DNA of 64,000 nucleotides from Bacteroidales bacterium UBA1309 (GCA_002307185.1 DBTT01000026.1:103884-167883), one strand, 5' to 3'. Numbered from the stretch's first letter, positions 1 through 10,116 are shown. Translations and numbers: made by a program. Notes: generated from the letters alone by a model not told the origin.

Positions 1-2
1 TT

Positions 3-1046
3 TATATTCACAACTCAACTTCTCCGCTTCCTGGTGCAGCTATTGTGGACGGGCATAAATACAGGGAGGCCATGTTTATGGAAAATGTGTGCGGCTTAAG
101 TGGCCGTTTCAGATATAATCAGGTGAATGACTATCGTCCTCCCATTATCAAGAGTACCGGTATTAAAATGTACCCTACTGCCAACTATGTGGATTATTTT
201 GGGATGAACAATGGACTCCCTATCCTAGACATTACTCAGCCGGATGCGGAGTCTGGTTATAATCCGCAGTACCCATGGAAAAACCGCGATCCCCGCTTTT
301 ATAAGGACATTATATATGATGGAGTGAGGTGTGTCAGCGGTACTGGTGCCGGAACAGACTCATTGAAAATATTTGCTAGCTTGTTTGGAAGTGAGACTGA
401 AAATGCTACAACCACAGGAAAATACCGTCAGGTAAATAATCCTGGAGGTAATGGACAAAACGCTTGCTTTACCGGGTATATGAATATGAAATTCACCTCC
501 CAATATCTTAATAACTGGGATGGTTATATCGATAATAATTCGGTTGTGCTGAGTTTCATGCGTTTGGCCGATGTGTATTTGATGTATGCAGAGTCGGTGG
601 CTGCAGGGTATGGTTCTCCAACAGCACACGCAACAGGTTATTCCCTTACGGCGGTATATGCTGTGAATAAAGTGCGAGACAGGGTTGCTCCGGATGGCTC
701 TATGCGTTTGGCAAGCAAGTTCACCACGAGTACCGATGTGTTTATGCCGGAGTTGTGCCGCGAAAGAGCTGTTGAATTAGCATTTGAAGGGCATCGTTTT
801 ACTGACTTGCGCCGTTGGTTAATGTTGCTTCAAGCACCTTACACCTTGAAAAAAACGGTTTATTTTGACCGGGATCCAAACGTTCCTGCTAAAAATGTGT
901 ATGCAGATCCATCAAATGCTCATGTTTTGAATCTCAGGGAAGGTATCCTTTCCGAAAGGCATTTGGGTGAGAAACATTATTGGTTTCCATTCCTGCAATC
1001 CGATGTAAATTTATATACCGGTTTCACTCAAAATCCCGGTTGGTAA
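3..1046 (+). CDS. SusD/RagB-family outer-membrane glycan-binding lipoprotein, 5' truncated by window edge
   Basis: This is the C-terminal part of a SusD-like protein. The reading frame is open from the first in-frame codon at position 3, so the GTG at 45 is internal and the signal peptide and lipobox lie outside the window. Family marks seen are the C-terminal signature around CRERAVELAFEGHRFTDLRRW, shown here as ELAFEGHRFTDLRRW, and the characteristic ending FTQNPGW. SusD proteins are surface lipoproteins that sit as a lid on a SusC TonB-dependent channel and capture oligosaccharide. Its own SusC should lie just upstream, outside the window, because the SusC that follows at 1127 has another SusD after it. 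Identity as SusD is secure; the ligand is inferred (xylan) from the enzymes downstream. Confidence 0.93.
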   Translation, partial: YIHNSTSPLPGAAIVDGHKYREAMFMENVCGLSGRFRYNQVNDYRPPIIKSTGIKMYPTANYVDYFGMNNGLPILDITQPDAESGYNPQYPWKNRDPRFYKDIIYDGVRCVSGTGAGTDSLKIFASLFGSETENATTTGKYRQVNNPGGNGQNACFTGYMNMKFTSQYLNNWDGYIDNNSVVLSFMRLADVYLMYAESVAAGYGSPTAHATGYSLTAVYAVNKVRDRVAPDGSMRLASKFTTSTDVFMPELCRERAVELAFEGHRFTDLRRWLMLLQAPYTLKKTVYFDRDPNVPAKNVYADPSNAHVLNLREGILSERHLGEKHYWFPFLQSDVNLYTGFTQNPGW

Positions 1047-1126
1047 ATGTGGTTTTTTGGTAATGAGTGGGCTGTTTGCGCGGCTAAAGCAAGTTAGTAA
1101 TTACTGAGTAAATTTTAATTTTAATT

Positions 1127-4021
1127 ATGAATAAAAAAAGCATTCGAAATATTTGCTCCGTTTTTCTGGTGGTGCCATTGCTTAATGTTTTCGGTTTGCA
1201 TGCACAGGAGAAAAATGACAGCGTTAATGTAGCTTTTGGAAGCGTTGCTAAACGGGATGTGCTGGGGGCTGTCTCCTCAATTAACGTTCCCGAATTAATG
1301 AAAAAGGAATATGTGACTTATAGTTTGGACGGGCTTCAAAGCTTTGTCGGTGGATATACCGGAAGTATATGGGGGCAGGATGCTCTTATATTGGTGGACG
1401 GTGTACCCCGCAGTGCTTGGGATGTGCTAAGTTCAGAAGTAGCATCTGTTACTGTGCTGAAAGATGCCAGTGCTGTGGTTCTTTACGGAAGCAAGGCTGC
1501 CAAAGGGGTTGTTCTAATTACTACCAAGAGAGGGCAAATTTCACCTTTGACCATACATGTCCGGGCAAACACGGGCATATATGTCCCAAAGAGATACCCG
1601 AAGTACCTGAACTCCGCAGACTATATGACTCTTTATAACGAAGCCGCTGTGAACGACGGGCAAACAGCGTATTATCCTCAGGACTTAATTGATAAAACGA
1701 AATCTGGAAGCGATCCTTCTCATTATCCCGATATCAATATGTTTAGTTCTGATTACCTCAGAAAGGCATATAACCGGTATGACATGAATGCCGATGTATC
1801 CGGTGGGAACTCCTTTGCCCGCTATTATTCCGATTTTGGTATGGCATACAATAATTCTTTACTGAAGTATGGAGAAAAAGCCAAGGACAACAACTACCGT
1901 TTCAATATGAGAGCCAATCTGGATATGGATATCACCAACTGGTTGTCTGCCAACACCAACGTGTCTGTCATTATTTCCGATGCCTTTACCGGAAATGGTG
2001 ATTTTTGGGGGCAATCGTCATCCCTCCGTCCCAACTGGTTTGGCGCAACAACTGTAGCGAATTCCTTTAGTCCCTTAATCCATATCAGTGAGCTTGATCA
2101 GAATAATGCCGATTTGTTGACCCTGGCTAACAACAGCAACAATTTGATTGACGGGAAATATATCTTTGGTGGAACTTCCTCTCAGTTGACGAACGTGTTT
2201 GCCGATATGTTGGCAGGGGGCTACACCAAATCACATAACCGGACGTTTATGTTTGATGTGTCTATGAAGGCCGATTTGAGTTTTCTCCTAAAAGGGCTTA
2301 CTTTTAAAGCGGGCTATAGTTCAAATTTCACCAATAATTATACAGAAGTATATGGAGTCTCATATTCGGTTTACCAGCCCACATGGTCTGCTGATAATAC
2401 GACGATCACCGGCCTGTCAAAATATAATACAGACCAGCCAAGTACGAATGAAGACATGGGCGTTGCCGCATTTACCCAAACGATGCAGCTTACTTCTCAG
2501 TTCAACTATAACAAAACGTTTAACAATGATCACCAAGTCTCTGCTGCATTGATTGGGTGGGAATACCAGACTCAAAGTTCTACCGGGAATCTTGCGAATG
2601 ACCAAGCTACGTACCCTAGCAGCACTTTGAGTACACTTCACCGCACAACGAATCTCAATTTAGGATTTCAGGCCAATTATAACTACAAGCACCGTTATTA
2701 TGCAGACTTCTCGGCCGCCGCAGTTCATTCGCCCATGTTGCCCGCGAAAAATCGGAGTGCCTTTTCCCCGACCTTTAGTTTGGGTTGGAGAATCAGCGAC
2801 GAAGCGTTTTTCAAAGAGAGCATTCCGTTTGTGGATGATTTGAAATTGACCGCTTCCTATTCTGTTTTGCACCAAGATTTGGATATCGGCGGCTATTATT
2901 TGTACCAGGGTAATTATCTGTATGGAGCGAATTGGTCTTATTTTGTACGGGATTTTGCGGCTGGGTTTGCCTATTCTACAGGAAGCAGCAACCCCGATTT
3001 GAATTTTATTCAACAGAAACAGTACAGGGTAGGTTTTGATGTCTCCTTGCTAAAAAAATTGGTGGCATTGAATGCGAATTATTTCGTTAATTACACTAAT
3101 GGCGGATTAGTAAACGGCGCAAATACCATTTATCCGTCCTATTTCAATACCGGTAATGCGGTCAGCTCTTCATTTCTGCCGTATATCAATTTCAACCGTG
3201 ATAAACGGTCTGGGCTTGATTTTACCTTGAGTTTGAATAAAAAAATTGGAGAAATAGACTACTCATTGGGGTTTGCCGGTATGCTCTTTGCTTCGAAAGT
3301 CTTAAAGAGAGACGAAGTCAAAGTGCCCGGAGAAGAATATTATTATAGTGTCGGAAAACCATTAGATGGCGCTAAGGGATACATCTGTGAAGGCTTCTAT
3401 ACTCAGGCAGAGGTAGATGCTATAGATGGTACTGCGGCTCACCCGAATCCAACTTTTGGGGGCGAAGTCAGTGCTGGTGACCTGAAATACAAAGATATGA
3501 ACGGTGACGGAATCATTGATTCTAAAGACCAGGTTTACTTGGGGAAATATGGCTGGTCAGGATCACCCTTTAATTATGGTATCAATTTCACGATGAAATG
3601 GAAAAATTTCACCCTGTTTGCATTGGGGACAGGGCAAAGCGGGGCTATCCGGTTCAAAAATTCATCTTATTATTGGGTGAACGGAAGTGCCAAATATTCA
3701 GATGAGGTATGGGGGCGTTGGACGGAAGCCACGCAAAACACGGCAACATATCCCCGTCTGACAGCAACATCCAACTCGAACAACTTCCAAAACTCTACAT
3801 TTTGGATGTATAAGAATGATCGTTTCGACCTGAGCAGAGTCCAACTGACATATGATTTCAACGATGCCGCCTTTAAAAACTCATTCGTTCACGGTTTGAG
3901 TGTCTATCTAATGGGAGAAAGTTTACTTACCCTGTCTAAGGAAAGAAAGCTGATGGAGATGAATGTGGGAAGTGCTCCTCAATGCCGCTATTTCAATATC
4001 GGTGCTAAGGCCACTTTTTAA
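1127..4021 (+). CDS. SusC/RagA-family TonB-dependent outer-membrane transporter, short form
   Basis: The protein has 964 residues. A signal peptide (about 1-26, ending LHAQ) is followed almost directly by a TonB-box-like VNVAF and a compact plug domain with LILVDGVPR, VTVLKDASAVVLYGSKAA and GVVLITTKRG, then a 22-strand-type barrel ending in GAKATF. The carboxypeptidase-D-like N-terminal domain that most SusC proteins carry is absent, and the plug lacks the usual IRG segment between the Q/G-rich loop and VDG. A calcium-site-like D-rich loop MNGDGIIDSKDQ is present near residue 790. It probably imports xylo-oligosaccharides energized by TonB-ExbBD, together with the SusD at 4053, 31 bases downstream. 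Family is certain, substrate inferred. Confidence 0.95.
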   Translation: MNKKSIRNICSVFLVVPLLNVFGLHAQEKNDSVNVAFGSVAKRDVLGAVSSINVPELMKKEYVTYSLDGLQSFVGGYTGSIWGQDALILVDGVPRSAWDVLSSEVASVTVLKDASAVVLYGSKAAKGVVLITTKRGQISPLTIHVRANTGIYVPKRYPKYLNSADYMTLYNEAAVNDGQTAYYPQDLIDKTKSGSDPSHYPDINMFSSDYLRKAYNRYDMNADVSGGNSFARYYSDFGMAYNNSLLKYGEKAKDNNYRFNMRANLDMDITNWLSANTNVSVIISDAFTGNGDFWGQSSSLRPNWFGATTVANSFSPLIHISELDQNNADLLTLANNSNNLIDGKYIFGGTSSQLTNVFADMLAGGYTKSHNRTFMFDVSMKADLSFLLKGLTFKAGYSSNFTNNYTEVYGVSYSVYQPTWSADNTTITGLSKYNTDQPSTNEDMGVAAFTQTMQLTSQFNYNKTFNNDHQVSAALIGWEYQTQSSTGNLANDQATYPSSTLSTLHRTTNLNLGFQANYNYKHRYYADFSAAAVHSPMLPAKNRSAFSPTFSLGWRISDEAFFKESIPFVDDLKLTASYSVLHQDLDIGGYYLYQGNYLYGANWSYFVRDFAAGFAYSTGSSNPDLNFIQQKQYRVGFDVSLLKKLVALNANYFVNYTNGGLVNGANTIYPSYFNTGNAVSSSFLPYINFNRDKRSGLDFTLSLNKKIGEIDYSLGFAGMLFASKVLKRDEVKVPGEEYYYSVGKPLDGAKGYICEGFYTQAEVDAIDGTAAHPNPTFGGEVSAGDLKYKDMNGDGIIDSKDQVYLGKYGWSGSPFNYGINFTMKWKNFTLFALGTGQSGAIRFKNSSYYWVNGSAKYSDEVWGRWTEATQNTATYPRLTATSNSNNFQNSTFWMYKNDRFDLSRVQLTYDFNDAAFKNSFVHGLSVYLMGESLLTLSKERKLMEMNVGSAPQCRYFNIGAKATF

Positions 4022-4052
4022 GTAATACAACAATTTAATAGAAGTATATACA

Positions 4053-5900
4053 ATGATGAAAAAAAATATATTGTTATTGTTAATAAGTGTCTTTGTGTTA
4101 TCGGGCTGTGATGATTTGTTTACTCCGTCAAAACAATATTTTAACACGATAGATCAAATATATACTAATCCGAGTTATGCCCAGAACTTTTTGACAACGG
4201 GTTATATGACATTGCCGGCTTATTATGACAACAGCGAGTGTGCCACCGATGATGCTGTGGCAAATGTACTCACGGATTCTTACGTGAAAATGGCAACGGG
4301 AGCCTGGTCGTCATCCAATAATCCATTGAGCCTGTGGAATAATGATTATGCCGGGATCCAATATTTGAATCTTTTTTTGGAAAATGTGGATAAAGTGGTT
4401 TGGGTAAATGATTCAATATCTGATCCAAATACCAATGAACTTTTCGCAAGAAGGATGAAAGGAGAAGCGTATGGTTTACGGGCTGCACATTTGTATTTTT
4501 TGCTGCGCAACCATGCTGGAGTTGCAACTGACGGAAGTCTCTTGGGCGTTCCTTTGCATTTGAAGTCTGAGGATTTGAACAGCGATTTCAATCAAGCGAG
4601 ATCCACCCTTGAAGCTTGTGTGCAACAAATTTATCAGGACTTGGATAGTGCTGAATTGTATCTACCAATGGAATACAATGATTTGCCTTCAACAGGAACT
4701 GTTCCTGCGAAATTTCAGGATATTACAACCACTGTTAGTACATACAACCGGGTAATGGGCCTGATTTCTCGTCAACTTTTCAATGGGTTGATAGCTAAAT
4801 CTTTCCGTGCAAGAACTGCTCTGTTGGCGGCAAGTCCTGCTTATCAGGATGCTTCCAATACCACCACTTGGGCTATGGCTGCGGACAATGCTGCCGCCGT
4901 TATAGATTATAATATTGCAACAAATGGTGTTCAAGCAGGATTGGGTGTAGTTGCAAATGGAAGTACATACTATACAAATGATGCCGATATTACAGCTGCT
5001 TCTAGTAATGGTGTTAATCCAAAAGAGATTATTTGGCGGGAAGGTGTGAAGACAAATAACTCAGATCAGGAAAAACAGAATTTTCCTCCATCCATAGGCG
5101 GAAGGGGATATGTCAACCCTTCCCAAAGTTTGGTGGATGCGTTCCCGATGGCAAACGGATACCCCATTACTGATCCGAACAGCGGTTACGATCCAACCCT
5201 CCCTTATACCGGGCGCGATCCACTTTTTTACAATTATATAATTTACAACGGAGCTCTTGCAGGTTCTTCGAATGATATGATTTATACAGGGACAATCAGC
5301 GGGGCAGCGGCCGATGGCATAAATGTGAGAATACCAACCTCGAGTACTTCAGGAGGTTCAACGCGTACAGGATATTACATGAAAAAGCGCCTCAATATGG
5401 GTGTCAGTGTTAAATCTACCGGCGCTACGGGAAAGACGCATTATACTCCGAAAATCCGTTATACTGAAATTTATTTGGATTATGCTGAGGCTGCCAACGA
5501 AGCTTGGGGGCCAAAAGGAACGGGAACGCATTCCTATTCGGCTTACGATGTCATGAAGTCCATTAGAAAGCGCTCAAACCCTTCCCTGAATTCGGCCGAT
5601 CCCTATTTGGATGACTGCGCAGGTGATAAAGATAAAATGCGTGAATTGATTCATAATGCTCGTCGCATAGAACTTTGTTTTGAAAGTTTCCGTTTCTGGG
5701 ATTTACGCAGGTGGAAGGTTGCTCTTAGCGCATTAAATGCGGAAGTTACTGGTATGGACGTAAATGTTGTAAATGGTTCTTTGGACCTTAAGTCGATAGA
5801 TGTTGAAAATCGTACATACAAAGACTATATGTATTACGGCCCTATTCCTTATTCTGAAGTTTTGAAATATAGTAACCTATTTCAAAACCAAGGTTGGTAA
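4053..5900 (+). CDS. SusD/RagB-family glycan-binding lipoprotein
   Basis: The protein has 615 residues. The N-terminus carries a lipoprotein signal with lipobox LSGC (Cys19) followed by DD, as expected for a surface lipoprotein. A start one codon later (4056) is equally possible. The N-terminal TPR-like part contains the GEAYGLRAAHLYFLLR helix typical of SusD, and the C-terminal part has RRIELCFESFRFWDLRRW and ends in LFQNQGW. It lies 31 bases after the SusC at 1127 and 20 bases before the DUF1735 lipoprotein, the classic C-D-accessory order, so it is the cognate lid of that transporter. A family member of ordinary length with no visible defect. Binding to xylan chains is inferred from the locus. 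Confidence 0.96.
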   Translation: MMKKNILLLLISVFVLSGCDDLFTPSKQYFNTIDQIYTNPSYAQNFLTTGYMTLPAYYDNSECATDDAVANVLTDSYVKMATGAWSSSNNPLSLWNNDYAGIQYLNLFLENVDKVVWVNDSISDPNTNELFARRMKGEAYGLRAAHLYFLLRNHAGVATDGSLLGVPLHLKSEDLNSDFNQARSTLEACVQQIYQDLDSAELYLPMEYNDLPSTGTVPAKFQDITTTVSTYNRVMGLISRQLFNGLIAKSFRARTALLAASPAYQDASNTTTWAMAADNAAAVIDYNIATNGVQAGLGVVANGSTYYTNDADITAASSNGVNPKEIIWREGVKTNNSDQEKQNFPPSIGGRGYVNPSQSLVDAFPMANGYPITDPNSGYDPTLPYTGRDPLFYNYIIYNGALAGSSNDMIYTGTISGAAADGINVRIPTSSTSGGSTRTGYYMKKRLNMGVSVKSTGATGKTHYTPKIRYTEIYLDYAEAANEAWGPKGTGTHSYSAYDVMKSIRKRSNPSLNSADPYLDDCAGDKDKMRELIHNARRIELCFESFRFWDLRRWKVALSALNAEVTGMDVNVVNGSLDLKSIDVENRTYKDYMYYGPIPYSEVLKYSNLFQNQGW

Positions 5901-5920
5901 GTTAAATTTGAAATAAAATA

Positions 5921-6988
5921 ATGATAATCATGAAAATAAGTCAGTTATTTATAGCTTCGGCAGTTGCCATCTTAGTGATGAACTCTTGTGAAAACGGCAA
6001 TCCTGTCTATCCGGACAATGCCTATCAAACGGTTTATTTTGCGAACCAATATCCTATACGTACCGTTGAACTGGGAGAGGATTTGTTCGTGGACAATTCA
6101 ATGGACAATTTGCATCAGGTGAAGATCTTGGCAACGATGGGTGGTACGCAAAATAACACGAAAGATCGTGTTATTGGGTATGTGGTGGACACTACACTTT
6201 GTAATAGCTTGTACTATTCGACTTTCTCACCCTCGACCACTTTGGGTACTGTCGGTTCGACAGTTCGACCGATGCCATCCAATTATTATACATTGTCCCC
6301 AAGTAATTCCATCACCATTCCGGCCGGGTCTGTTATGGGTGGGGTAACGGTACAGCTGACGGATGCCTTCTTTGCTGATCCAGCGTCCTTGACCACTACT
6401 TATGTGATTCCCTTAGTGATGAAAACCTCTGATGACTCTATCCTTTCGGGAAAACCGGTAGTTGATTCGCCTAGTATATTTGTCGCGTCCAATTGGTCCA
6501 TTCTTCCGAAGGATTATGTCCTTTATGCCGTCAAGTATGTTAATCCTTGGCAGGCGAACTATCTGAGAAGGGGTATTGATCAAATCACAAAGGCCGATGG
6601 CACAGTGAGTACAAACACGCGGCACAAGCAATATGTGGAAAGCGATGATGTTGTGAAAATTAGCACAGGATCATTGAATGTTGCCAACTTGGCATTAACC
6701 ATAAAGGATAGTGCAGGAAAGGATGTAGCATATACCGTAGTGCTGACGTTTGCCGACGATGGTTCTTGCACCGTTGGTTCCAACTCTACAAATTTCGAAA
6801 TCACTGGCACCGGTAAATTTGTTTCTAAAGGAGAAAAGAATAGTTTCGGAGGAAAAGACCGTAGTGCGATATACTTGGATTATAGCGTCAATTTCAAAAG
6901 TCTGAGCTGGAAATATGTCACTAAAGACACTTTGGTGGTTCGTGATAGAGGACTTGTGGCTGAGTATTATACGGTAATCAAAAAGTAA
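5921..6988 (+). CDS. DUF1735 (BT_3987-type) surface lipoprotein, SusE-position glycan-binding protein
   Basis: The protein has 355 residues. The N-terminus has a hydrophobic stretch followed by MNSC, a lipobox of the loose Bacteroidetes type (Cys23); the ATG at 5930 is an alternative start. Residues about 25-185 resemble the DUF1735/BT_3987 beta-sandwich, with the segment VYFANQYPIRTVELG and a proline/serine-rich DYxLxP-like region (NYYTLSPSNSITIPAG). The second half begins at YAVKYVNPWQANYLRRG and resembles the DUF5627-type C-terminal domain. Proteins of this family occupy the SusE/SusF position after SusCD and are thought to be extracellular glycan-binding lipoproteins. It is the last gene before a 179-base gap holding two hairpins, and may mark the end of a capture/import transcription unit. 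Confidence 0.82.
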   Translation: MIIMKISQLFIASAVAILVMNSCENGNPVYPDNAYQTVYFANQYPIRTVELGEDLFVDNSMDNLHQVKILATMGGTQNNTKDRVIGYVVDTTLCNSLYYSTFSPSTTLGTVGSTVRPMPSNYYTLSPSNSITIPAGSVMGGVTVQLTDAFFADPASLTTTYVIPLVMKTSDDSILSGKPVVDSPSIFVASNWSILPKDYVLYAVKYVNPWQANYLRRGIDQITKADGTVSTNTRHKQYVESDDVVKISTGSLNVANLALTIKDSAGKDVAYTVVLTFADDGSCTVGSNSTNFEITGTGKFVSKGEKNSFGGKDRSAIYLDYSVNFKSLSWKYVTKDTLVVRDRGLVAEYYTVIKK

Positions 6989-7007
6989 TTATGGCCTATT
7001 AGAGATT

Positions 7008-7050
7008 GGAAAGCTTACTGTTTTTTGTAGTAAGAAATGGTGAGCTTTCC
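7008..7050 (+). other. Intergenic stem-loop without U-tract (SusCD/enzyme boundary)
   Basis: GGAAAGCTTAC (7008-7018) pairs with GTGAGCTTTCC (7040-7050), 11 pairs with one G-U. The loop, not the 3' flank, holds the T-run, so it is not a canonical intrinsic terminator. It may act as a 3'-end stabilizer or partial terminator between the SusCD-DUF1735 genes and the GH98 genes. Confidence 0.5.
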
Positions 7051-7108
7051 TCACTACCTTGGTTTCATGTACAACTACCAATTGCAGACCCAGACCTTAA
7101 AAAATGAA

Positions 7109-7125
7109 AAGGACACCATGTCCTT
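7109..7125 (+). other. Short perfect hairpin upstream of GH98
   Basis: AAGGACA (7109-7115) and TGTCCTT (7119-7125) form a perfect 7-pair stem with a CCA loop, 42 bases before the GH98 start. No T-run follows. A leader or processing hairpin is possible, or chance. Confidence 0.4.
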
Positions 7126-7167
7126 CAAATAATTCCGAGAAACAACTAATTAATAAGTATTGATATT

Positions 7168-10041
7168 ATGAAAACATTTATTGGTAAAATGCTTGTAATT
7201 AAAGCTATACTTGTCGTTTTGATAGCTTTTGTTCAATTGGCGGCTTATGGACAAGTCGCAATGAGACGTCCGATTTCTCCAAGCCAGCCTATGTTGCTGA
7301 TACATATCGATTCATGGAACTATGCCGATCCCCAGAAAATCATCGACCTTATCCCTTCGGATGTGCGTCCGTATGTGGTAATGAACATTTCGCTTTCTAT
7401 TAACCACGATGCCTCAACGGGTGCGTGGAAAATAGTGGAATATGGCTATGAAACAGCCAAATCGTGGCTGCGTACTTGTGCCGAAAACGGAATATGGTGC
7501 ATGGTGCAGCCTGCAAGCGGCGGGGCTTGTCATTTTTCAGATACCGATTTAACGGTTTATAAAGAGTTTTACGAAAACTATCCCAACTTTATCGGGTTTA
7601 ACTATGCCGAACAGTTTTGGGGATTTGACGATGCCAGCGACCCTCGATCGGTAGCGTGGACTGCTCGCATTGCACATTTCGTGGACTTAGTCAATCTGGC
7701 TGATACTTACGGAGGGTATCTTTGTGTGAGCTGGTGTGGAGCGTACTATGGTGCCGGAATTAATCCTGTGGCTATGCTCAAGAAGAATTCAAGTTTCGCT
7801 ACCGTACTCCAGACCAAATCGGATCATTTTATCATGTGTGAAAAATTTACCTCCAAGTATGGTTTCTATGACATTGAAAGCACTTGTTTAGGTTCTTATT
7901 TATCCGGATATTCAGGACAATATGGCATCCGTTTCGATCAGTGCGGATGGAGTAGCGGCGAAAACTCGAGTGGCAGCACAACTGCCGATTTTCCCGTGCC
8001 TGCAGGTCTGGCTCCAGTCATAGAACATTCCATGCTTACTGGGCAAACTGTTTTTGACGGGCCCGAACTTATTTGGTCTCAATGCATCCAGAACCTGAGC
8101 AATGGAACTACGTCGGATGGTTATACCACTAGAAAATGGAGTAGATATCCACAGTATGATAATATCACACTGGATGCTTTCCGCAAAATACTAGACGGCA
8201 CAATACGCCTTATGACCCGGAGCGAAGTAATTGATCGGACCAAGGTGGTGATCATTCAGGACGTAACCTCGGGTACCGATGTCCAAAAATACAGTGCTCC
8301 CGAAACATTGTTCACGGGCTTGTATCAAACGGACAGTAGCGGCACCTTGCTCGAAAACCGGACTTGGTTCAAAAAAACCGGGCGCTATCCGGCTGTACCA
8401 ACTGTATATGCTTTGAACGGCACCGATGCCAACTCGTTCTCGGTACAGGTCAACGCATCGGCTTATTCTACCCGGTGGCCATCTACTTCTGCTAAAACGA
8501 CCGAGTTTAACAGCTTGTTCACATCGGAATACACAGGTGATATTTATGCCGCACGTAGTGAAAACGGATGGGTGGTTTACAATCCATACAAAACTTCGAC
8601 AACCGCCACCGGGAACATCCCATTCAAATACAACACTTGCACCGGGATGGATCTCAGCTTGTCGCAATACACTACTGGCATCATCAAAGAGGTGTCAAAC
8701 AAAGTTACAATTTACTTGAATAATTATGATAATACCAATACTGCATTCAAAACCGATATTCTAAAAATAAACGGCTGTAGCAGCCAGCCAACCTATACAA
8801 TAGCCGAAAGGGGTAGCCACACGGCAAGCACTGTAACTACAAGCTATTCGGGAGGTGTTTTTACCATCAATGTTTCGCACAACGGAGCACTTGATATTTC
8901 CGTTAACTGTTCAGGATCAGCAACCGGCAGGTTGACTTCTTATAAAACAGCATCGCTTTCCGCTCCTTCCAGCCCTGCTCCTTACTTAGGCCCTCGCCAA
9001 TACGAAGCAGAAAATTTTGATTATAAAAATATAAGCGGGAACGTTACAGAAGGGTACAATACCGGGATAGCTAACTATACGGCGATGGGATACCTGAAGT
9101 TTGGCACAAGTTCGTCGGCTAGTATCAGGGATACCATTAATGTTCCAGCCTCAGGCTCATATACAATTGCAATCAAATATACCACTACGGGAGGTAGTGT
9201 AAGCACCATCGATTTGTATGTGAACGGTACAAAAGTTGCAACTCCAGCTTTTGCCGCTCAAACCTCGACCAGTACTTGGAGTACGGTTTCTCAATCAGTG
9301 ACTTTGAATTCGGGCAAAAATACCGTTGAACTCAAGGCAAATGCTACTGGATCACGCCAAATTTATTTCGACAATATTGTTGTAACTCCTGTAAATAGCG
9401 GGGTCGGCGTTTGGATGGAAGCCGAATGCGGCACAGTTGGATCACTTTGGAGCGTGCTGCAAAGTGCAACCGGTTCCAGCGGGCAATATATCAGAATTCA
9501 GGATGGAAACAATAGCACCTCTAGCGTGCCTGGCAGCGATGGTTATGCAACATATACATTCGATATCGCTACTGCCGGAACCTACAATTTATGGGCTCGT
9601 GTAAGGGCTCCAAGTTCGAATGACGACTCGTTTTGGCTAAAAATGGATAATGGCTCGTGGAATAGCTGGAACGGAATTACATATTCAACTGCGTGGACTT
9701 GGGCGTTTTACAAATCATTCTCTCTGAGCGAAGGCAGCCATACATTGATCATTGCTTATCGTGAAGATGGTACAGATTTGGATAAATTATACATAGGCAC
9801 AGATGTGCCCACCGAATACGGAGAATCTGCTACCAATTGCACAACTAAAAGTGCGGTTGCGAAGGATGATAATAGCTTATCGGACACCGAAAGCGCGAAA
9901 CAGCCTGTTGTGGTTTCTACCGACTATTACTCGATAACAGGTGCTAAGATTCATAACATCCAAAATATGAAAGGGGTATTTCTTGTGAAGAAGACCATGT
10001 CTGACGGGATTGTTAAAACAACCAAGATCTTGCAGAAATAG
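7168..10041 (+). CDS. GH98 endo-glycosidase (probable xylan-active) with two carbohydrate-binding modules and T9SS-like C-terminus
   Basis: The protein has 957 residues. In order: signal peptide (about 1-29, ending YGQ); GH98 catalytic barrel (about 32-355) beginning MRRPISPSQPMLLIHID; GH98 C-terminal beta domain (about 360-600); a CBM35/CBM6-like module (about 608-742, starting RQYEAENFDYKN); a second CBM-like module (about 749-880, starting WMEAECG); and a C-terminal sorting-like tail (about 915-957, YYSITGAKIHN...). Candidate catalytic carboxylates are Glu148 in FNYAEQFW, Asp256 in IRFDQCGW and Glu300 in DGPELIW, matching the spacing of characterized GH98 acid/base residues. GH98 was first known for blood-group endo-beta-galactosidases, but a B. 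ovatus member cuts complex xylan; the neighbours favour xylan here. The tail suggests T9SS export to the cell surface. Confidence 0.9.
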   Translation: MKTFIGKMLVIKAILVVLIAFVQLAAYGQVAMRRPISPSQPMLLIHIDSWNYADPQKIIDLIPSDVRPYVVMNISLSINHDASTGAWKIVEYGYETAKSWLRTCAENGIWCMVQPASGGACHFSDTDLTVYKEFYENYPNFIGFNYAEQFWGFDDASDPRSVAWTARIAHFVDLVNLADTYGGYLCVSWCGAYYGAGINPVAMLKKNSSFATVLQTKSDHFIMCEKFTSKYGFYDIESTCLGSYLSGYSGQYGIRFDQCGWSSGENSSGSTTADFPVPAGLAPVIEHSMLTGQTVFDGPELIWSQCIQNLSNGTTSDGYTTRKWSRYPQYDNITLDAFRKILDGTIRLMTRSEVIDRTKVVIIQDVTSGTDVQKYSAPETLFTGLYQTDSSGTLLENRTWFKKTGRYPAVPTVYALNGTDANSFSVQVNASAYSTRWPSTSAKTTEFNSLFTSEYTGDIYAARSENGWVVYNPYKTSTTATGNIPFKYNTCTGMDLSLSQYTTGIIKEVSNKVTIYLNNYDNTNTAFKTDILKINGCSSQPTYTIAERGSHTASTVTTSYSGGVFTINVSHNGALDISVNCSGSATGRLTSYKTASLSAPSSPAPYLGPRQYEAENFDYKNISGNVTEGYNTGIANYTAMGYLKFGTSSSASIRDTINVPASGSYTIAIKYTTTGGSVSTIDLYVNGTKVATPAFAAQTSTSTWSTVSQSVTLNSGKNTVELKANATGSRQIYFDNIVVTPVNSGVGVWMEAECGTVGSLWSVLQSATGSSGQYIRIQDGNNSTSSVPGSDGYATYTFDIATAGTYNLWARVRAPSSNDDSFWLKMDNGSWNSWNGITYSTAWTWAFYKSFSLSEGSHTLIIAYREDGTDLDKLYIGTDVPTEYGESATNCTTKSAVAKDDNSLSDTESAKQPVVVSTDYYSITGAKIHNIQNMKGVFLVKKTMSDGIVKTTKILQK

Positions 10042-10064
10042 TTGACCTTTTGCATAAAAAGAAA

Positions 10065-10116
10065 ACCTGTCCATGCCTTAGCTGTAATGCTTATTTGGAG
10101 TTAAGGCAGGACAGGT
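10065..10116 (+). other. Long stem-loop after first GH98 gene, no U-tract
   Basis: ACCTGTCC-A-TGCCTTA (10065-10080) pairs with TAAGGCAGGACAGGT (10102-10116), about 15 pairs with one bulged A. It starts 23 bases after the stop codon. The 3' flank is CTTCTGCAAAGG, so it is not a textbook intrinsic terminator; an A-rich 5' flank would give a T-rich flank on the opposite strand. It may protect the GH98 mRNA 3' end. Confidence 0.55.
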
